NCBI RefSeq assembly: GCF_014648695.1
Contig: NZ_BMRP01000046.1
Location: forward strand, 8,591 to 49,462
Direction: 5' to 3'
DNA length: 40,872 bases
Origin: Streptomyces albospinus
GTDB lineage: Bacteria > Actinomycetota > Actinomycetes > Streptomycetales > Streptomycetaceae
The notes below the pieces were generated by a model, which did not search any database, was not told the DNA's origin, and saw nothing but the letters and a program-made list of their open reading frames with translations. The position numbers were made by a program, and so were the translations under genes. Each line of letters begins with the position of its first letter. The first letter of the stretch is position 1. This document shows positions 39,568-40,872 of the stretch, in pieces.

Positions 39568-40775
39568 TCGATGACCATCGCCATGCCCTGGCCGCCGCCC
39601 ACGCACATGGTCTCCAGGCCGAACTGCTTGTCGTGCCACTGGAGGGAGTTGATCAGGGTGGTGGTGATGCGGGCGCCGGTCATGCCGAAGGGGTGGCCCA
39701 CGGCGATGGCGCCGCCGTTGACGTTCAGGCGGTCCAGGTCGATGCCCAGGTCGCGGTAGGAGGGGATCACCTGGGCGGCGAACGCCTCGTTGATCTCGAC
39801 CAGGTCGATGTCCGAGATGCTCAGGCCGGCGCGCCGGAGGGCCTGCTTGCTGGCCTCCACCGGGCCGTAGCCCATGATCTCCGGGGACAGGCCGGAGACG
39901 CCGGTGGAGACGATCCGGGCGAGCGGGGTCAGGCCCAGCTCGCGGGCCTTGGTGTCGGACATGATCACGAGCGCGGCGGCGCCGTCGTTGAGCGGGCAGC
40001 AGTTGCCGGCGGTGACCAGGCCGTCGGGGCGGAAGACCGGCTTGAGGCCCTGGACGCCCTCCACCGTGACGCCGGCGCGCGGGCCGTCGTCCTTGGAGAC
40101 GACCGTGCCGTCGGGCAGCTCGACCGGGGTGATCTCCCGCTCCCAGAAGCCGTTCTTGATCGCCTTCTCGGCGAGGTTCTGGGACCGTACGCCGAACTCG
40201 TCCATGTCCTGGCGGGTGACGCCCTTGAGGCGGGCGAGGTTCTCCGCGGTCTGGCCCATCGCGATGTACGCGTCCGGGATCAGGCCGTCCTCGCGCGGGT
40301 CGTGCCAGTCCGCGCCCTCCTGCTCGGCGCGCGCGGCCGTACGGGCCTCGGCGTCCGCGAAGAGCGGGTTGTGGGTGTCGGGCAGGCCGTCGGAGGTGCC
40401 CTTGACGCTGCGCGAGACCATCTCGACGCCCGCCGAGATGAAGACGTCGCCCTCGCCGGCCTTGATGGCGTGCAGCGCCATCCGGGTCGTCTGGAGCGAG
40501 GAGGAGCAGTAGCGGGTGATGGTGCAGCCGGGGAGGTGGTCCATCCCCATCTGGACGGCCACGATGCGGCCGAGGTTGTGGCCCTGCTCGCCGCCGGGCA
40601 GACCGCAGCCGAGCATCAGGTCGTCGATGTCGGTCGGGTCGAGCTCGGGGACCTTGGCCAGAGCGGTCTCGATGATCTTCGCGGTGAGGTCGTCGGGGCG
40701 CAGGTCCTTGAGCGAGCCCTTGAAGGCGCGGCCGATCGGGGAGCGGGCGGCTGAGACGATCACGGCTTCGGGCAT
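39555..40775 (-). CDS. Acetyl-CoA C-acyltransferase (thiolase)
   Basis: 406 residues, typical thiolase length. The catalytic triad is complete: nucleophilic Cys in CTITRYCSSSLQTTRMALHA (near residue 90), His in NGGAIAVGHPFGMTGAR, and the second Cys in ETMCVGGGQGMAMV. Start region PEAVIVSAARSPIGRAFKGS and the pantetheine-loop motif EINEAFAAQVIPSYRDLGID fit FadA/AtoB-type enzymes, which cleave or condense acyl-CoA in fatty-acid oxidation or acetoacetyl-CoA metabolism; the chain-length preference is not readable. The ATG at 40775 has GGAG 7 bases upstream. The stop codon lies in the anchor sequence of the 104-bp repeat. Confidence 0.94.
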   Translation of the reverse strand: MPEAVIVSAARSPIGRAFKGSLKDLRPDDLTAKIIETALAKVPELDPTDIDDLMLGCGLPGGEQGHNLGRIVAVQMGMDHLPGCTITRYCSSSLQTTRMALHAIKAGEGDVFISAGVEMVSRSVKGTSDGLPDTHNPLFADAEARTAARAEQEGADWHDPREDGLIPDAYIAMGQTAENLARLKGVTRQDMDEFGVRSQNLAEKAIKNGFWEREITPVELPDGTVVSKDDGPRAGVTVEGVQGLKPVFRPDGLVTAGNCCPLNDGAAALVIMSDTKARELGLTPLARIVSTGVSGLSPEIMGYGPVEASKQALRRAGLSISDIDLVEINEAFAAQVIPSYRDLGIDLDRLNVNGGAIAVGHPFGMTGARITTTLINSLQWHDKQFGLETMCVGGGQGMAMVIERLS

Positions 40776-40823
40776 CACACGGCTCCAAGAGGCAAAGGGT
40801 GAATGGGCGGCGCGGTGGGGGTC

Positions 40824-40844
40824 CCCCCGGACGGAGTCCGGGGG
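40824..40844. repeat. Intergenic palindromic hairpin
   Basis: CCCCCGGAC (40824-40832) pairs with GTCCGGGGG (40836-40844) around a GGA loop upstream of the thiolase gene. It resembles the hairpin at 38946-38964 and may be a dispersed Streptomyces intergenic repeat or a terminator of the neighbouring gene beyond the window. Confidence 0.55.
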
Positions 40845-40872
40845 AGCCTCGTTGAGGGGTGGTGGTCGGGTG

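Overview
The window is high-G+C actinobacterial chromosome and is almost certainly from a Streptomyces. The evidence is strong codon-position G+C bias, several apparently leaderless promoters with TANNNT -10 boxes, two tandem resuscitation-promoting-factor genes, a c-di-AMP (ydaO-type) riboswitch, a Rex operator before a type II NADH dehydrogenase, and tRNA-Leu with anticodon UAA (bldA), the developmental tRNA of this genus. From memory, the gene order mazG / P450 / rpfC / rpfA / eno / ftsB-like / DUF501 / ppx / ndh / cfa / ABC exporter / bldA / thiolase matches the SCO3079-SCO3113 region of S. coelicolor, so most of the window is conserved core.

Layout. 0.1-2.7 kb: two membrane proteins on the minus strand (DUF2079; DUF4190-type). 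2.9-7.9 kb: an HTH / N6-adenine-methylase / specificity-domain fusion, then a small membrane protein translationally coupled to a Ser/Thr kinase with a TPR tail. 8.0-9.8 kb: SurA-like lipoprotein and MazG. 10.0-14.0 kb: an accessory regulatory island with two XRE/DUF5753 regulators, DUF6879, DUF397 and several small proteins, including a 58-residue gene with a strong ribosome binding site. 14.0-17.6 kb: MFS exporter divergent from a LysR regulator, then a cytochrome P450. 17.8-20.1 kb: two Rpf muralytic enzymes with LysM domains. The second is preceded by a promoter and a c-di-AMP riboswitch. 20.4-24.1 kb: the actinobacterial cluster enolase - FtsB/DivIC-like - DUF501 - Ppx/GppA. 24.2-27.5 kb: Rex-site-controlled NADH dehydrogenase and a cyclopropane-fatty-acid synthase family methyltransferase. 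27.6-31.0 kb: MacB/FtsX-type ABC exporter. 31.5 kb: bldA. 31.7-35.7 kb: two coupled glycosyltransferase genes, one a GT2/CDP-glycerol-glycerophosphotransferase fusion of the teichoic-acid type. 36.2-38.9 kb: Bax-inhibitor-1 family protein, DUF4287 protein and two hypotheticals. 39.3-40.8 kb: a thiolase whose stop codon lies at the edge of a 104-bp tandem duplication.

Together the core genes connect wall remodelling and spore resuscitation (rpfA, rpfC, teichoic-acid enzymes, FtsB-like), redox and carbon metabolism (eno, ndh with Rex, thiolase) and developmental control (bldA, XRE/DUF397 regulators, P450). The least ordinary items are the fused methylase with a His in place of the usual Asn/Asp in motif IV, the island whose two minus-strand promoter regions share a 14-bp motif, the collagen-like Gly-X-Y tract in the first Rpf, the mutually exclusive hairpins over the enolase stop codon, and the phased GTGA repeats upstream of rpfC. 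I found no CRISPR array, transposase, integrase or rRNA.
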